In this document: piece by piece, positions 33,804-42,414 of the stretch
Layout: every line of letters starts with the position of its first letter
How positions within the stretch are numbered: position 1 is the stretch's first letter
DNA from: REEB509 sp049314555
GTDB lineage: Bacteria; Pseudomonadota; Alphaproteobacteria; Caulobacterales; Aquidulcibacteraceae
DNA length: 64,000 nt
NCBI GenBank assembly: GCA_049314555.1
Contig: JBMOEW010000002.1
Coordinates: 61,601 to 125,600 of the forward strand
Direction of reading: 5' to 3'
The notes under the pieces: generated by a model
Seen by the model: only the letters and a program-made list of their open reading frames with translations
Told to the model about the DNA's origin: nothing
Databases searched by the model: none
Made by a program: the position numbers and the translations under genes

Positions 33804-34528
33804 GACGCCGCAACCGTGAGGGCTTCGGCGGGATCGATATCGCCGTCGTAAAGGGCGCGGCCAAGGATGCAGCCGTGGATCGGATGACGGCCAGCCCGCG
33901 CTTTCAGGGCATTGATATCAGAGACAGATTTTGCTCCGCCAGATGCAATCACTGGGATCGCAACAGCATCTGCCAGCTGGCCGGTGAGGTCTACATTGAT
34001 GCCGGTTTTGAGGCCATCGCGCTTGATGTCGGTGACAATCACGGCTGCCACGCCCGCGTCTGCAAAGCGGGCGGCCAGATCGGTTGCCATGACCTCGCTT
34101 TGCTCGACCCATCCTTCGACGGCCACTTTACCGTCCCGCACGTCAATGGCCACGGCAATGCGTTCGGGGTATGTGCGGGCTGCTTCGCGCACGAAGGCTG
34201 GATCTTTCAGGGCAGCCGTGCCGATCACAACCCGCGATACGCCGGCGTCGATCCAATAGCTGACCGCGCTCATCGATCGCACGCCGCCGCCCACCTGAAC
34301 CGGGATAACGGCGCGGTTCAGTATGCCAGCGATCGCGCCCGCGTTGCGCGGCGTGCCCTCGATCGCGCCATCCAAGTCAACGACGTGAATCCAATGAAAC
34401 CCCGCCGTTTGGAAGCGAACGGCCTGTTCGGCGGGGTCTTCGTTGAAGATTGTGGCATCGTCCATGCGCCCCTCGACAAGGCGGACACAGCGGCCGCCTT
34501 TCAAGTCTATGGCGGGGTAAAGCATCAT
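33800..34528 (-). CDS. hisA: ProFAR isomerase
   Basis: Isomerises ProFAR to PRFAR in histidine synthesis. TIM barrel of 242 residues from the ATG at 34528 (MMLYPAIDLKGGRCVRLVEG); a frame to 34558 would overlap hisH. Catalytic aspartates lie in PAIDLKGG and VTDIKRDG. AAGGAT lies upstream of the start. It overlaps the VOC gene by GTGA. Confidence 0.96.
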   Translation of the reverse strand: MMLYPAIDLKGGRCVRLVEGRMDDATIFNEDPAEQAVRFQTAGFHWIHVVDLDGAIEGTPRNAGAIAGILNRAVIPVQVGGGVRSMSAVSYWIDAGVSRVVIGTAALKDPAFVREAARTYPERIAVAIDVRDGKVAVEGWVEQSEVMATDLAARFADAGVAAVIVTDIKRDGLKTGINVDLTGQLADAVAIPVIASGGAKSVSDINALKARAGRHPIHGCILGRALYDGDIDPAEALTVAAS

Positions 34529-34542
34529 GTGCTGATCATCCT

Positions 34543-35187
34543 TCAAGCGGGATTCCAATCAAGGAAGGCGGCCAAAATGGTCAAGCCTGTCGCTTGGCTC
34601 TTTTCTGGATGGAATTGTACGCCCACCATAGCATCTTTCGCTATGGCGCTCGCGAAGGTTTCACCATGGGTCGTGACTGCGGCAATATCTGCTTGTTTTG
34701 CAACTTCGACCACAAAAGAGTGGGCAAAATAGACATGCGCTGCCGGGTCAAGGGCAGCGAGCACGGGATGGGCCCGGGTTGGTGCGGCCTGGTTCCAGCC
34801 CATGTGGGGGAGGGTTTGCGTCGTTGAGACCTGCAGTTTCCGGCACACACCAGGCAGCCATCCAAGGCCTTTGGTCTGGGTATGTTCCTGGCCAAGCTCG
34901 ACCATCAACTGCATGCCAACACAAATTCCAAGGAAAGGGATGGCACGCTTTTTGACGCTGTATGCGATCGCCTCGTGAAGTTCTGGATTGCGCAGCAAAC
35001 CGCCCATGCAATCTGCGAATGCGCCTTGGCCAGGCAAGACAATCCGATCGGCGCGCCAAACAAACTCGGGGTCCGCCGTTATGCGAACCTCACGACGGCG
35101 GTTGGCGCGCGCGGCTGACGCCAAAAGCGCGCGCTCCACCGAGCGCAGGTTTCCTGATCCGTAGTCAATCAAGGCTACCGTCTGCAC
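34543..35187 (-). CDS. hisH: imidazole glycerol phosphate synthase glutaminase subunit
   Basis: Class I glutamine amidotransferase partner of HisF (214 residues). The catalytic cysteine is in FLGICVGMQLM and the His-Glu pair in VQFHPEKSQ. The start is GTG at 35187 (product VALIDYGSGN...), one base after the hisB stop. A longer frame to 35334 would lie within hisB. Confidence 0.95.
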   Translation of the reverse strand: MQTVALIDYGSGNLRSVERALLASAARANRRREVRITADPEFVWRADRIVLPGQGAFADCMGGLLRNPELHEAIAYSVKKRAIPFLGICVGMQLMVELGQEHTQTKGLGWLPGVCRKLQVSTTQTLPHMGWNQAAPTRAHPVLAALDPAAHVYFAHSFVVEVAKQADIAAVTTHGETFASAIAKDAMVGVQFHPEKSQATGLTILAAFLDWNPA

Positions 35188-35188
35188 G

Positions 35189-35776
35189 TCACAAAACGCC
35201 CTTGGTAGACGCGACCACGCCGCCGAGGCGGGGATCTGGCTCTGCGGCCATCCGCGTCGCGCGCGCCAAAGACTTGAAGCAGCTTTCAACGATGTGATGG
35301 GTGTTTTCGCCGTACAAGTTTTCCACATGCACACAGGCCCCGGTGTGCATTGCGAACGCCTGGAACCATTCCTTGAACAGCTCGGTGTCCATGTCCCCGA
35401 CCTTCGGGCGGGCGAAGTTAACGCGCCAAATTAGATACGGGCGGTTGGCGAAGTCTACCGCGGTGCGGGACAGGGTTTCGTCCATAGGTACGTAGGCATG
35501 GCCAAATCGCCTGATACCCGCAAAATCGCCAAGTGCCTGTTTGATCGCTTGTCCGATGACGATGCCGGTGTCTTCGACCGTATGGTGCATATCGATATGA
35601 AGATCGCCCTTGGCGGCGACGTCCAGATCGATCGCGCTGTGTTTGGCGAAACTTTCCAGCATATGGTCAAAGAAGCCGATCCCCGTCGCCACTTTGGCGA
35701 TGCCGGTTCCGTCCAGATCCACTTTTGCCGAGATCTTGGTTTCTTTGGTTTCGCGTACCACGAGGCCGGTGCGCAT
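35189..35776 (-). CDS. hisB: imidazoleglycerol-phosphate dehydratase
   Basis: Mn-dependent dehydratase of 195 residues, monofunctional form. Metal-binding motifs are GFFDHMLESFAKH, DLHIDMHHTVEDTGI and NTHHIVES. The ATG at 35776 has AAGGA at a good distance and matches the family N terminus (MRTGLVVRETKET). A start at 35791 would add five residues. It is the first gene of hisB-hisH-hisA-VOC-hisF-hisE. Confidence 0.96.
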   Translation of the reverse strand: MRTGLVVRETKETKISAKVDLDGTGIAKVATGIGFFDHMLESFAKHSAIDLDVAAKGDLHIDMHHTVEDTGIVIGQAIKQALGDFAGIRRFGHAYVPMDETLSRTAVDFANRPYLIWRVNFARPKVGDMDTELFKEWFQAFAMHTGACVHVENLYGENTHHIVESCFKSLARATRMAAEPDPRLGGVVASTKGVL

Positions 35777-35801
35777 TGATTGTTCCTTCATTGAGCTGAA
35801 T

Positions 35802-35819
35802 TGAAGTTAACTGAAGTTA
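35802..35819. promoter_or_regulatory. two TGAAGTTA direct repeats, 10-bp period
   Basis: Identical 8-mers start at 35802 and 35812, one helical turn apart, with a weaker copy (TGAGCTGA) at 35792. They lie in the divergent region between hisB and the EAL gene. Direct repeats with a 10-11 bp period are the usual target layout of OmpR/PhoB-type response regulators. No binding protein can be named. Confidence 0.35.
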
Positions 35820-35954
35820 TTGCAGTCTTTACTGGTGGTCTGTGTAGTATTCATGCGCCTTTAGCTTTTGGTGTGCATATTAGCCCTAAAGGCCGGGAAA
35901 AGACGTCGATGTGCGCCGTATTTGACCTGGCACTCGCAGAGTGTCCGCATACCA

Positions 35955-38030
35955 ATGGGAACGAACGGCACCAACGTCAATCTAGCGATGCGGCGGACCG
36001 ACTCGGTCGCTGCTCGCGTGATTATGTTTGTGACCTGTGTTGCGCTCGCCATCGGGGTGGTTGCGGTTTTCCTGATTTTGGGTGCAGTACGGCACAAGGC
36101 GCAAAGCCAAGCCGCATCTCAGGCTCTCGAGGTTATCGAAGCGTTCCGGCCGATCGCCGCGCAAGCCCTGGCGGAAGGCGATTTGCGTTCGCTCGATGCG
36201 GCAGCAAAGGCGTTGGCGGCTTCGCCATTGGTGATTAGCATCACCGTTTATGATCTTCAGCACCGGCCATTAACTCACGCTGGCAAGACGCCACTGCCCG
36301 AAGGTCCGCCGGTTTGGGTTCCAACCGGGTCTGCGGCACTTGTTACCGTAGGCGAAGCCGGCGCGAACTCTCGCGTGATGATCGCCCATGAGGGCACAAC
36401 GGTTGGTATGATTTCGTTTGTATTCAATTCGAGATCGTTTTTCTCACCCAACGTTTTGTCGTTTCTTCCGATTATCTTGATTTTGCTGGCGACGGTGGGT
36501 TTGGCCGTTCCCTTGGCACAAATGTTCGCAAATAGGCTGGTCTCTCCGCTACAGGAACTGTTGCGGGTGGCGCAGGAAGTCAGTGGGCAGCGGCTGAACG
36601 CGCGGGCTGAGATCACAACGCGGGACGAGTTCTCTGTGCTCGGCGACGCGATGAACGACATGATTGGGCGGATGGATGCCGCCATGCGGCGTGTCCAAGA
36701 GCTCGCTTTCATGGATCCTCTGACCGCCTTGCCAAACCAAGAGCGGTTCATTCGCGATGTACGGGATATGGTTTCGCGTGGGGCGGACACGCCGCTTTCG
36801 GCGATCGTGATCGTGAACATGGATCGCCTGCCGAAGATCGTGGATGCCCTCGGCGAAGAAGCGGGCCAGGAGCTTATTGTGCAGGCGTCCGAGCGCCTGC
36901 AAGCCGCGGTTGCGCACGTCGATAAGCTGGTTCGGACAGAGATTTGCGTTGAGCATCCCACCCAAGTGGCTCGTTTGAAGCCCACAGAGTTTGGGTTGCT
37001 GGTCCCCCTGTTTACCCATTCATCTGAGGCCGCCCGTTTTGGGCAAATGCTGGTTTCTGCGCTCAACCAGCCCTTTGATTGGCGCGAACACAAGTTGACG
37101 CTTGGGGCCGGGTTTGGCGTCGCCATCGCGCCGCATGACGGCACAGATGCTGACACGCTTATGCGCAACGCCCATTTGGCGGCATCGGCAGCGCGGGGGT
37201 CTCAACCGTCCCTGCGCTTCTTCACGCGGTCGTTGGACAAGCAAGCGCTGGAACAGCTGTCGATGGAGCGCGAACTCCGGGCTGGCATCGAGCAGAACCA
37301 ATTCCGTGCCTATTTCCAGCCCAAAGTGGATTTGAAGACGGGCGAAATCTTTGGCGCTGAAGCTTTGGCCCGCTGGATTCGCCCAGATGGACCGCAGATT
37401 GGCCCGGCGCGGTTCATTCCCGCGGCCGAGGAACTTGGGTTGGTTGGTCAAATCTCTGATGCGGTGATGCGCGACGCCGCCTGGAAAGCGGCAGCTTGGG
37501 CGCGCGAAGGCACCGCCATCCAAGTGGCGGTCAATGTGTCGCCCCTGCAATTCCGCGACGACCGCTTTGGGCAGCGAATGCTCAAACTGCTGGAGCAGGC
37601 CGGTTTGCCGGCGTTCTGTTTAGAGCTCGAAATCACTGAATCGATTGCCATGGAAGATCCCGCGCGGGCGCTGCGGCTGATCCAGCCCTTGCGGGAGCGC
37701 GGCGTTCGGATTGCGATCGATGACTTTGGGTGCGGCCACTCCAGCCTTGCCGCCTTGACACGACTGCCGTTCGACGTGCTGAAAATCGATCGCGGTTTCG
37801 TGCAGGGCCTTCCGACTGACCGCAGCGGATGCGCGATCGTCGAAACCATTATCACGATGAGCCGCGCCTTGGACTTTGAGGTGGTGGCCGAGGGCATCGA
37901 AACCGTCGAGCAGGCAGACTTCTTGCGGCAAGCGGGTGCCACTTACGGCCAAGGGTTCCTGTTTGGGGCCGCCACGCCACCGGCCGAGTTTATTCAACAG
38001 ATCCGTCGCGGCTCCACCACGGCCGCTTGA
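35955..38030 (+). CDS. membrane-bound c-di-GMP phosphodiesterase (EAL) with degenerate GGDEF
   Basis: A 691-residue signalling protein. It has a TM helix near 23-44, a periplasmic sensor region to about 167, a TM helix near 168-191, a HAMP-like linker, a GGDEF domain (DPLTALPN at 254-261) and an EAL domain. The GGDEF signature is replaced by KPTEF (342-346), so no cyclase activity is expected; such domains often act as regulators. The EAL residues are intact: EAL 469-471, NVSP, LEITE, DDFG 589-592, LKID, EGIE and YGQGFLFG. It should hydrolyse c-di-GMP. The start is uncertain; ATG at 35988 is an alternative. Confidence 0.9.
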   Translation: MGTNGTNVNLAMRRTDSVAARVIMFVTCVALAIGVVAVFLILGAVRHKAQSQAASQALEVIEAFRPIAAQALAEGDLRSLDAAAKALAASPLVISITVYDLQHRPLTHAGKTPLPEGPPVWVPTGSAALVTVGEAGANSRVMIAHEGTTVGMISFVFNSRSFFSPNVLSFLPIILILLATVGLAVPLAQMFANRLVSPLQELLRVAQEVSGQRLNARAEITTRDEFSVLGDAMNDMIGRMDAAMRRVQELAFMDPLTALPNQERFIRDVRDMVSRGADTPLSAIVIVNMDRLPKIVDALGEEAGQELIVQASERLQAAVAHVDKLVRTEICVEHPTQVARLKPTEFGLLVPLFTHSSEAARFGQMLVSALNQPFDWREHKLTLGAGFGVAIAPHDGTDADTLMRNAHLAASAARGSQPSLRFFTRSLDKQALEQLSMERELRAGIEQNQFRAYFQPKVDLKTGEIFGAEALARWIRPDGPQIGPARFIPAAEELGLVGQISDAVMRDAAWKAAAWAREGTAIQVAVNVSPLQFRDDRFGQRMLKLLEQAGLPAFCLELEITESIAMEDPARALRLIQPLRERGVRIAIDDFGCGHSSLAALTRLPFDVLKIDRGFVQGLPTDRSGCAIVETIITMSRALDFEVVAEGIETVEQADFLRQAGATYGQGFLFGAATPPAEFIQQIRRGSTTAA

Positions 38031-38097
38031 TCCGCGCCTTCCGGCCAGCCACATGGAGGGGCGAAACAGGACGCTTGGTTCTGTTGCGGAGGCCCCA

Positions 38098-38652
38098 TTG
38101 AGCGAACAAGCCCCCTGGCATGGCACAACCATCCTTGCAGTGCGCAAGAACAATCGTGTGGTGATCGCTGGCGATGGGCAGGTGAGCGTGGGATCCACGA
38201 TCCTCAAGGCGAACGCCAGAAAAGTGAGGCCGTTGGGTGGCGGCCATGTCATTGGCGGCTTCGCCGGAGCAACGGCGGACGCGCTTACCCTGTTTGAGCG
38301 ATTGGAAGCGAAACTCGAACGGTTTCCGAACCAACTGGCCCGCGCTTGTGTTGAACTCGCCAAGGATTGGCGTACCGATCGCGCGTTGCGGCGGTTGGAG
38401 GCCATGCTGATCGTTGCGGACGCTGGCGAAACATTTTTGCTGACTGGCGTTGGGGATGTGTTGGAGCCCGAACACCACGTGATCGCGGTGGGTTCAGGCG
38501 GGAATTATGCGCTGGCTGCTGCGCGGGCGCTGTATGATCACCTGGAAGACCCAGAGGCTATTGCGCGTAAAGCGATGGATATCGCTGCCGATATCTGCGT
38601 TTATACCAATCGCAGTTTGACATTGGAGAGTTTAGGTGGCTCAACGCGCTGA
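38098..38652 (+). CDS. hslV: ATP-dependent protease subunit HslV
   Basis: Peptidase subunit of the HslUV protease. The active-site threonine is the first Thr of HGTTILAVRK; other motifs are IAGDGQVS and GSGGNYALAAARAL. The start is probably TTG at 38098, preceded by GGAGG at 5 nt, giving 184 residues with a short propeptide. ATG at 38053 would add 15 residues behind a weak ribosome-binding site. The 3' end overlaps the next gene by 17 bp. hslU is about 1.5 kb downstream rather than adjacent. Confidence 0.93.
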   Translation: MSEQAPWHGTTILAVRKNNRVVIAGDGQVSVGSTILKANARKVRPLGGGHVIGGFAGATADALTLFERLEAKLERFPNQLARACVELAKDWRTDRALRRLEAMLIVADAGETFLLTGVGDVLEPEHHVIAVGSGGNYALAAARALYDHLEDPEAIARKAMDIAADICVYTNRSLTLESLGGSTR

Positions 38653-39838
38653 CTTGGAAGCGGCTGCGGCTGCGGGCGTCATCAGCCCGGAACAAGCCGC
38701 TGCTTTGGAAGCTTTTTTGCAGACGCGCTCTGCGCCGATCGGTGCCATAGCGCTGCCAGGACCTGCCAATGGCGAAGAGGACCTTCGGTTCATTCGCAAT
38801 TTTCATGACGTGTTTTTGTCCATAGGGATCGTGATTTTTGCGGCTGGGATGACCGTCGCTGGCTTCACTTTCCTGAACGGTGCCGGGGCGTTTTCTTTCG
38901 ATGCCGACACCACCGCATGGCCATTTGCGGGAATGTTTGCGGTTTGCGCCGCAGCGCAATGGGCGCTGGCCGAGGTTTTTGCAAAGCGCCGCCGCTTGTT
39001 TTTGCCATCGATCGTGTTGTGCTTAACGTTTGTGGGCTTTGCGACGTTTGCAAGCAGCGGGGTGCTTGGTGAGCTCTTGATCCGCCCAATGGTTGAAGGA
39101 TCCAGCACTGTCGATCTCGACGCGAATATTGCCTTTCCCCTGGAGGGGCGGCTTTATTTCCTTCTGTTCGCGCTTTCGGCTGCGTTGGCGACCGCTGTGT
39201 TTTGGGTGCGGTTCCGCCTGCCGTTCGCCATGGGACAGTTCGGGTTTTTGGCGGCGCTCAGTCTGCTTGCGGTCTGGTTTTTGGCGGATCCCGATGGCAC
39301 GGGTGCGGCTTTGCCGCTGTGGAGCTTAATTGCGGGATTGTTGTTGTTCAGTGCTGGTGTCGCGTTTGATGCGCAGGATCCGGCGCGTCGCACACTTGCC
39401 TCCGACAACGGCTTTTGGCTGCACTTTGCGGCGGCGCCGCTGATTTTGAATGGGGTTTTGAGCCTCACCGCGGGGGGCGGGTTTTGGAATAGTGTGTTTG
39501 CGCAAGGTGATCCCTTTGAAACGAACGGCGGCTCTTCAGTTTCTGGGGCGATCATCACCTTGGTGGTGGTGATTGGGCTTGGGTTTGTGTCTTTGCTGAT
39601 CAATCGGCGCGCCTTGATCGTTTCTGCGCTCCTTACGACTGGCGCTGCCATCGGCGTGCTGGTGGATCAATTAGGTCTTGATTTTGGGGGCTTTGCGGCG
39701 GTGACGTTGTTGCTGCTTGGCGGCGGCGTTTTGCTGCTTGGTGCTGGCTGGCACACGGCGCGCCGTTGGCTTTTGGGGTGGGTGAAGCCAGAAGGCCGAT
39801 GGGCGCGGTTTTTCCCGCCGGAGGCTGCAGCGGAGTAG
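38636..39838 (+). CDS. polytopic membrane protein of unknown function
   Basis: A 400-residue membrane protein with about ten hydrophobic segments between residues 58 and 380. The N-terminal part is soluble (MAQRADLEAAAAAGVISPEQAAALEAF...). That helical N terminus resembles the DUF2157 type, but I cannot assign it firmly. The GTG start lies within hslV, so it is cotranslated with the protease subunit. A link to HslUV function is only suggested by position. Confidence 0.8.
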   Translation: MAQRADLEAAAAAGVISPEQAAALEAFLQTRSAPIGAIALPGPANGEEDLRFIRNFHDVFLSIGIVIFAAGMTVAGFTFLNGAGAFSFDADTTAWPFAGMFAVCAAAQWALAEVFAKRRRLFLPSIVLCLTFVGFATFASSGVLGELLIRPMVEGSSTVDLDANIAFPLEGRLYFLLFALSAALATAVFWVRFRLPFAMGQFGFLAALSLLAVWFLADPDGTGAALPLWSLIAGLLLFSAGVAFDAQDPARRTLASDNGFWLHFAAAPLILNGVLSLTAGGGFWNSVFAQGDPFETNGGSSVSGAIITLVVVIGLGFVSLLINRRALIVSALLTTGAAIGVLVDQLGLDFGGFAAVTLLLLGGGVLLLGAGWHTARRWLLGWVKPEGRWARFFPPEAAAE

Positions 39839-39842
39839 TCCA

Positions 39843-40169
39843 ATGAGCACTGGCTGGGTCTATCTAGTCGTGGCGGGACTGTTCGAGATCGGCTTTACCA
39901 CCGCCATGAATTTCACGGGCCGCGGCAAGTGGCTTGCGGAAACTGCGTTCCTGGTCTGCATTGTGTTGAGTTTCACGTTCCTGCAGATGGCGACCAAGAC
40001 CATTCCGATCGGCATTGCCTATGCGGTTTGGACGGGCATTGGGGCTGCCGGAACGGTCTTGATTTCCACGGTCGTGTTCAAGCAGCCGATCACGATGATG
40101 CAAATCGGGTTCATCGTGCTGCTGATCGGTGCGGTGGTGGGGCTTAAACTTACCGGGGCCAAGGCCTAA
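39843..40169 (+). CDS. SMR-family exporter, Gdx/SugE subtype
   Basis: A four-helix small multidrug-resistance protein of 108 residues. The essential TM1 glutamate is E15 (AGLFEIGF). The segment PIGIAYAVWTGIGAAGT is typical of the Gdx (SugE) subtype, members of which export guanidinium or quaternary ammonium ions. No guanidine riboswitch-like leader is possible because the gene starts 4 bp after its neighbour. Confidence 0.9.
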   Translation: MSTGWVYLVVAGLFEIGFTTAMNFTGRGKWLAETAFLVCIVLSFTFLQMATKTIPIGIAYAVWTGIGAAGTVLISTVVFKQPITMMQIGFIVLLIGAVVGLKLTGAKA

Positions 40170-40178
40170 ATCGAGGGC

Positions 40179-41480
40179 ATGACAGCCTTCTCCCCCCGTG
40201 AAATCGTTTCCGAACTCGATCGCTTTATTGTTGGCCAGGACGACGCCAAGCGGGCCGTGGCCATTGCCCTGCGCAATCGTTGGCGGCGCAAACAGTTGCC
40301 GGAGGGGCTGCGGGAAGAGGTCACGCCCAAAAACATCTTGATGATTGGGCCGACTGGCGTTGGCAAAACCGAGATCGCGCGGCGCCTGGCGAAGCTGGCG
40401 GGAGCTCCGTTTCTGAAGGTGGAGGCCACCAAGTTCACCGAAGTGGGCTATGTGGGGCGCGATGTGGAACAGATCATCCGCGACCTTGTGGAGGTGGCTA
40501 TTGGCCTCGTGAAGGACCAGCGCCGCAAAGAAGTGCGGGCCCGCGCGGAGGCTGCGGCCGAAGAGCGCGTGCTGGACGCTTTGGTGGGGCCCAGCGCTTC
40601 TGCCGCAACACGCGACAGTTTCAGAAAAAAGCTGCGCGACGGCCTGCTTAATGAGAGCCCGGTGGAAATCGAAGTAGCAGACCAGGGCGCGATGCCCTCA
40701 TTCGAGTTGCCAGGGCAGCCCGGCGGAATGGGTGCGATCAACCTGCAGGAGATGTTCGGAAAGGCCTTCGGGCAACGCACAAAGCGCGTCAAAATGACCG
40801 TCTTGGAGGCCTACAAACCGCTGCTGGCGGACGAGAGCGAAAAGCTGTTGGACCAAGACCAGGTGGTGCAAGAGGCGCTTCGGCTTACGGCGGAAGACGG
40901 GATCGTGTTCCTGGACGAAATCGACAAGATTGCTTCACGGGGCGAACGCGCTGGGGCCGATGTTAGTCGAGAAGGGGTGCAGCGGGACCTTTTGCCCCTG
41001 ATAGAGGGTGCCACGATCACCACCAAGCATGGCCCGGTGAAAACGGACCACATCTTGTTCATCGCTTCCGGCGCGTTTCACGTGTCGAAACCGTCTGACC
41101 TTTTGCCGGAGCTGCAAGGGCGCTTGCCGATCCGGGTTGAGCTTAAGGCCCTGACGCGGGAGGACTTCCGACGCATTCTGACCGAACCGGAGGCCAGCCT
41201 GATCAAGCAGTACACCGCGCTCTTGGCCACCGAGGGCGTGAAGCTGACGTTCGATGATGCGGCGATTGCTGCCATCGCTGGGCTTGCGGCAGATGTGAAC
41301 AGCGCCGTTGAAAACATTGGCGCGCGACGGCTTGCGACTGTGCTTGAGCGCCTGCTGGATGAAATCAGCTTCACCGCGCCCGATCGCCATGGCGAGGCCA
41401 TTCAAATAACGTCAGAGATGGTCCACGAGAAGGTTGCGGGGTTGGCGGCGAACGCGGACCTCAGCCGGTTTATCCTCTAA
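40179..41480 (+). CDS. hslU: ATP-dependent protease ATPase subunit HslU
   Basis: AAA+ unfoldase of HslUV (433 residues). Walker A is GPTGVGKTE, the pore loop GYVGRD follows the first helix, and Walker B is FLDEIDKI. The I-domain lies between them, and the C-terminal sensor-2 region contains IGARRLATVLE. The C terminus ends in DLSRFIL, used to dock HslV. It closes the hslV - membrane protein - gdx - hslU operon. Confidence 0.97.
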   Translation: MTAFSPREIVSELDRFIVGQDDAKRAVAIALRNRWRRKQLPEGLREEVTPKNILMIGPTGVGKTEIARRLAKLAGAPFLKVEATKFTEVGYVGRDVEQIIRDLVEVAIGLVKDQRRKEVRARAEAAAEERVLDALVGPSASAATRDSFRKKLRDGLLNESPVEIEVADQGAMPSFELPGQPGGMGAINLQEMFGKAFGQRTKRVKMTVLEAYKPLLADESEKLLDQDQVVQEALRLTAEDGIVFLDEIDKIASRGERAGADVSREGVQRDLLPLIEGATITTKHGPVKTDHILFIASGAFHVSKPSDLLPELQGRLPIRVELKALTREDFRRILTEPEASLIKQYTALLATEGVKLTFDDAAIAAIAGLAADVNSAVENIGARRLATVLERLLDEISFTAPDRHGEAIQITSEMVHEKVAGLAANADLSRFIL

Positions 41481-41499
41481 GTGATGTTTGCGTGTCTGG

Positions 41500-42294
41500 T
41501 CAGGACCAGATCTGCCAGCCCTGCCAAACAGATAGGCCCACCACCAACAGCCCAACCGCGACGGTCAGGGCCTTGGGCGGGGCCACTTTGACCACTAGAC
41601 CCGCGAGGGGTGCGGCAATCACACCACCAAAGACCAGACCGGCAACGGCTGGGATGTGGTCGGTGATGTCGCCGGCGTCCTGCCAGTGGCCGGTCACAAG
41701 GGCGAAGACAAAGGCCGCTGAGATGGCGACGGTCACAAAGAACTCGGCGGTATTGACCGTGCCGATCACCTGGCGTGGCGCGCCGCCAGAGCCGATCAGG
41801 TTGGCCGTGACCGTGGGGCCCCAGCCGCCGCCGCCAACAGCGTCCAAAAAGCCGCCGGCCAATCCGAGCGGGGGGGTGAGCCAAATCTTGATCGGTGCCG
41901 GCTTAAAGGCGCGAAAGGCTCGGACCAAAATGAAAACGCCCAACAACCCCAAATAGACGATTATAAAGGGCCGGATGAAATCGCCAGAGATCGAGGTGAG
42001 CAAGAAAGCTCCCGTCACGCCACCGACGATGCCCGCCGGTGCCAGAAGCGCCAGCGCTTTCCAGTCCACGTTTTTGTGGCTGATATGGGAGATGCCCGAC
42101 GCACCGGTGGTGAATACCTCGGCCGCGTGGACGCTGGCAGAAGCCGCGGCCGGCGGAACCCCGAACGCCAGCAGCACCGTCGTGGAGATGACGCCATAGG
42201 CCATGCCCAGCGCTCCATCGACGATTTGTGCGATGAAGCCCACTGCAGCAAACAGGGCAAAAGCGGCCAAGACCTGAGGATCAATTTCGGGCAC
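41500..42294 (-). CDS. TauE/SafE (TSUP) family permease
   Basis: A 264-residue membrane protein with about eight hydrophobic segments in two inverted-like halves. The N-terminal signature is VGFIAQIVDGALGMAYGVIST, and PLGLAGGFLDAVGGGGWGPTVTA is the second-repeat signature. Family members move sulfite, sulfoacetate or other sulfur compounds; the substrate here is not evident. It is monocistronic, convergent with hslU and divergent from trmB. Confidence 0.88.
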   Translation of the reverse strand: MPEIDPQVLAAFALFAAVGFIAQIVDGALGMAYGVISTTVLLAFGVPPAAASASVHAAEVFTTGASGISHISHKNVDWKALALLAPAGIVGGVTGAFLLTSISGDFIRPFIIVYLGLLGVFILVRAFRAFKPAPIKIWLTPPLGLAGGFLDAVGGGGWGPTVTANLIGSGGAPRQVIGTVNTAEFFVTVAISAAFVFALVTGHWQDAGDITDHIPAVAGLVFGGVIAAPLAGLVVKVAPPKALTVAVGLLVVGLSVWQGWQIWS

Positions 42295-42414
42295 GAGAAA
42301 ACTTCAGTTGTCCGCGAGATGGACAGTTTGAGCGGAAACAGTCGCGGTTGAAAGCGATTTGCGTGCAGTAGGGTGCTCGCACACAGGTTTCAGCTTTGGC
42401 AATGTGCAGGTGGC

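Noticed and set aside
35868..35954. Extension of the EAL protein to the GTG at 35868
   Set aside because: The extra residues are basic and irregular, and they precede the predicted cytoplasmic N terminus of the first TM helix; ATG at 35955 gives a normal topology.
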